Assembly: GCA_001628005.1 (NCBI GenBank)
Contig: LUQU01000001.1
Coordinates: 72,103 to 136,102, forward strand
DNA length: 64,000 bases
Direction: 5' to 3'
From: SAR86 cluster bacterium REDSEA-S09_B4
GTDB taxonomy: Bacteria > Pseudomonadota > Gammaproteobacteria > Magnimaribacterales > Magnimaribacteraceae
Within the stretch, counting starts at the first letter, position 1. Each line of letters begins with the position of its first letter. Shown piece after piece: positions 62,168 through 64,000 of this stretch. A model generated the notes under the pieces. That model did no database searches, was not told the origin of the DNA, and worked only from the letters and a program-made list of their open reading frames with translations. The position numbers and the translations under genes were made by a program.

Positions 62168-63886
62168 ATTAGTTTTACCCTTTGCAGCTGCACCGGGTCT
62201 CCTCGTATCAGCCACACCATAAATGAAAGGTTTATCAATAAATATAGCTTGGACACTTCCCATAGAAGGTGCTGATGTCGGCTTATGGCCTTTTAAAGTC
62301 AATAATTGAATAGTATCTTTACTAAATCCTGTCTCCAACTCTAACTTACCTCCTAGTCTTTGGTTAATTCTAGGAGCCATAACTGCTTCGGCATAACCCA
62401 TATCATGATCTATAACGTTTGAAATAACTTGAGCGACTATATTAGGTATTCTTCCTCCACCAGGAGAGCCGAGAATCATAAATAAATTTCCTTGTGGGCC
62501 AAAAACCATGGTTGGGGTCTGTGTACTAATCATCCTTTTCCCAGGTTGTAATCTATTTGCTGGACTGGTTGATAAGCTTATTCGTTCAGACTTGCCATAT
62601 GAATGAGAGAAATTTCTCATCTGGTTATTCAGTAAAAAACCGCCACCGGGCACGGTGACTCCTGACCCGAATGATGATCCCAAAGTATATGTATTGGACA
62701 CGGCATTTCCTTCAGAATCAATTACAGAAAAGTGAGTGGTATCAGGACTTTCATCTACAACAATAATTTTTCCTGGAAATATTTCACTTGAAGGCGTAAC
62801 ACTGTTTAAATCTATAGAAAGGGCCCTTTCCTTTGAATAATCTTTATTAATCAGTTGATCAATTGGTACTGGGAAATAATCAGGGTCCCCATGATAGCGA
62901 GTTCTATCAGCATATCCCCTCTTCATACTCTCAGACAAAAGATGAATTGCATTCGCCGAATTGTGCCCTTGTTCTCTCAAATCAAAGTTCTCAAGAATAT
63001 TTAGGGTTTGCAATAACACCAACCCTCCACTTGCTGTGGGAGGCATGGTTACCACTTGATAACCCCGATAACTCGTACTGATGGCGGTTCTTTCTTTCGC
63101 TTCATAAGACGCTAGGTCTTTTCGGGTAATTAAACCGCCGTTATTTTTCGAAGCCTGCGAAATTAATTCAGCTGTTTTCCCTTTGTAGAAACCATCTTTT
63201 CCTTTTGTACTAATCCGCCTTAATGTTTTAGCTAGATCAGGTTGAATAAATAATGAATCAGTTGGAAGAGTGTTTTGGCCCGAATCATAAAATTTAATCT
63301 TACTGGTTGTGTCTTCTAAAAGAGAGACTTTTCCAAAGTTAAGAGCTTGGAAAAGATCATAGGTCACCCTGAAACCTTTTGAGGCTAAATCTATTGAAGG
63401 TTCAATAACTTCTTGCAGAGATAAATTTCCGTGTTCTTCATGAGCTTTAATTAACCCCGCTACAGTTCCTGGAACGGCAGTAACTATATAACCGTATCTA
63501 ATAACTCCTCCATTCTTGTTCAAAAACATTTCGCTCTTGGCTTTTTTGGGCGCTGCAGAACGATAATCTATGGTGGATACCTTCTTAGTAGAAGAATCGT
63601 ATATGAGCATAAAACCGCCACCGCCAAGATTTCCTGCTCTTGGTAAAGTTACCGCAAGAGCAAATCCAATTGCCGTGGCCGCATCGACCGCATTCCCACC
63701 TTGCTCGAGTATTTGATAACCAACTTCAGTGGCAATCTGGTTCTGGCTTACCACCATATTAGAATCAGCTATATCAGGATGAACCCTATCAGAATAGCGA
63801 AAAATGGAATCAGGTGCCGCAACTAAAACATTAAAATAAAGAAAGGTAACAAATACCCATACAGTTAAAATTGCGTTTCTTTTCAT
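62159..63886 (-). CDS. ggt: Gamma-glutamyltransferase
   Basis: QGGNAVDAATAIGFALAVTLPRAGNLGGGGFML; catalytic DTTHFSVIDSEGNAVS; LGSPGGGRIPNIVAQV. Confidence 0.94.
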   Translation of the reverse strand: MKRNAILTVWVFVTFLYFNVLVAAPDSIFRYSDRVHPDIADSNMVVSQNQIATEVGYQILEQGGNAVDAATAIGFALAVTLPRAGNLGGGGFMLIYDSSTKKVSTIDYRSAAPKKAKSEMFLNKNGGVIRYGYIVTAVPGTVAGLIKAHEEHGNLSLQEVIEPSIDLASKGFRVTYDLFQALNFGKVSLLEDTTSKIKFYDSGQNTLPTDSLFIQPDLAKTLRRISTKGKDGFYKGKTAELISQASKNNGGLITRKDLASYEAKERTAISTSYRGYQVVTMPPTASGGLVLLQTLNILENFDLREQGHNSANAIHLLSESMKRGYADRTRYHGDPDYFPVPIDQLINKDYSKERALSIDLNSVTPSSEIFPGKIIVVDESPDTTHFSVIDSEGNAVSNTYTLGSSFGSGVTVPGGGFLLNNQMRNFSHSYGKSERISLSTSPANRLQPGKRMISTQTPTMVFGPQGNLFMILGSPGGGRIPNIVAQVISNVIDHDMGYAEAVMAPRINQRLGGKLELETGFSKDTIQLLTLKGHKPTSAPSMGSVQAIFIDKPFIYGVADTRRPGAAAKGKTNLK

Positions 63887-63889
63887 AAA

Positions 63890-64000
63890 TTAAGGGTTCA
63901 CAGCCACAGCACCAGAAGACGGTCTTCGTGGGTCAGCAGCTCCATAAAAGTATTTATCTTTGTAAATGATAGCTTGAACACTTCCCATGGTTCTTGATGA
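63890..64000 (-). CDS. Second gamma-glutamyltransferase, C-terminal fragment cut by window edge
   Basis: Minus-strand read ...SSRTMGSVQAIIYKDKYFYGAADPRRPSSGAVAVNP* aligns by eye with the C-terminus of the neighbouring ggt (APSMGSVQAIFIDKPFIYGVADTRRPGAAAKGKTNLK). Confidence 0.85.
   Translation of the reverse strand, partial: SSRTMGSVQAIIYKDKYFYGAADPRRPSSGAVAVNP

Overview
The window is a low-GC, densely coded stretch of what looks like a marine gammaproteobacterial chromosome (SAR86-like by gene content and coding style; this is an inference). Most of it is ordinary backbone. The block rnhA-dnaQ-gltX, mltD, oppABC, fabI, ppiD-hup-lon-clpX-clpP-tig, tRNA-His/Arg/Pro and folD resembles the arrangement I recall from pseudomonads. 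Around it are catabolic and uptake modules: two TonB-dependent receptors, a DASS transporter with tandem gamma-glutamyltransferases, an oppABC set with no local ATPase, a FabY-type ketosynthase in an acyl-CoA/SDR/BVMO cluster, and a run of exported hydrolases and oxidases. Four tRNAs (Ala, His, Arg, Pro) can be read directly. The most unusual structure is a ~1.3 kb insertion at tRNA-Ala(GGC). It is bounded by perfect 40-bp direct repeats of the 5' half of the tRNA and holds a DUF2721-like membrane protein, a small charged ORF and a TGTACA-rich end. It appears to have separated the intact tRNA from its original promoter. Partial genes lie at both ends (CocE/NonD hydrolase at the left, a second gamma-glutamyltransferase at the right). 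No CRISPR array, rRNA or IS transposase was seen. All family calls come from motif reading; no database search was run.
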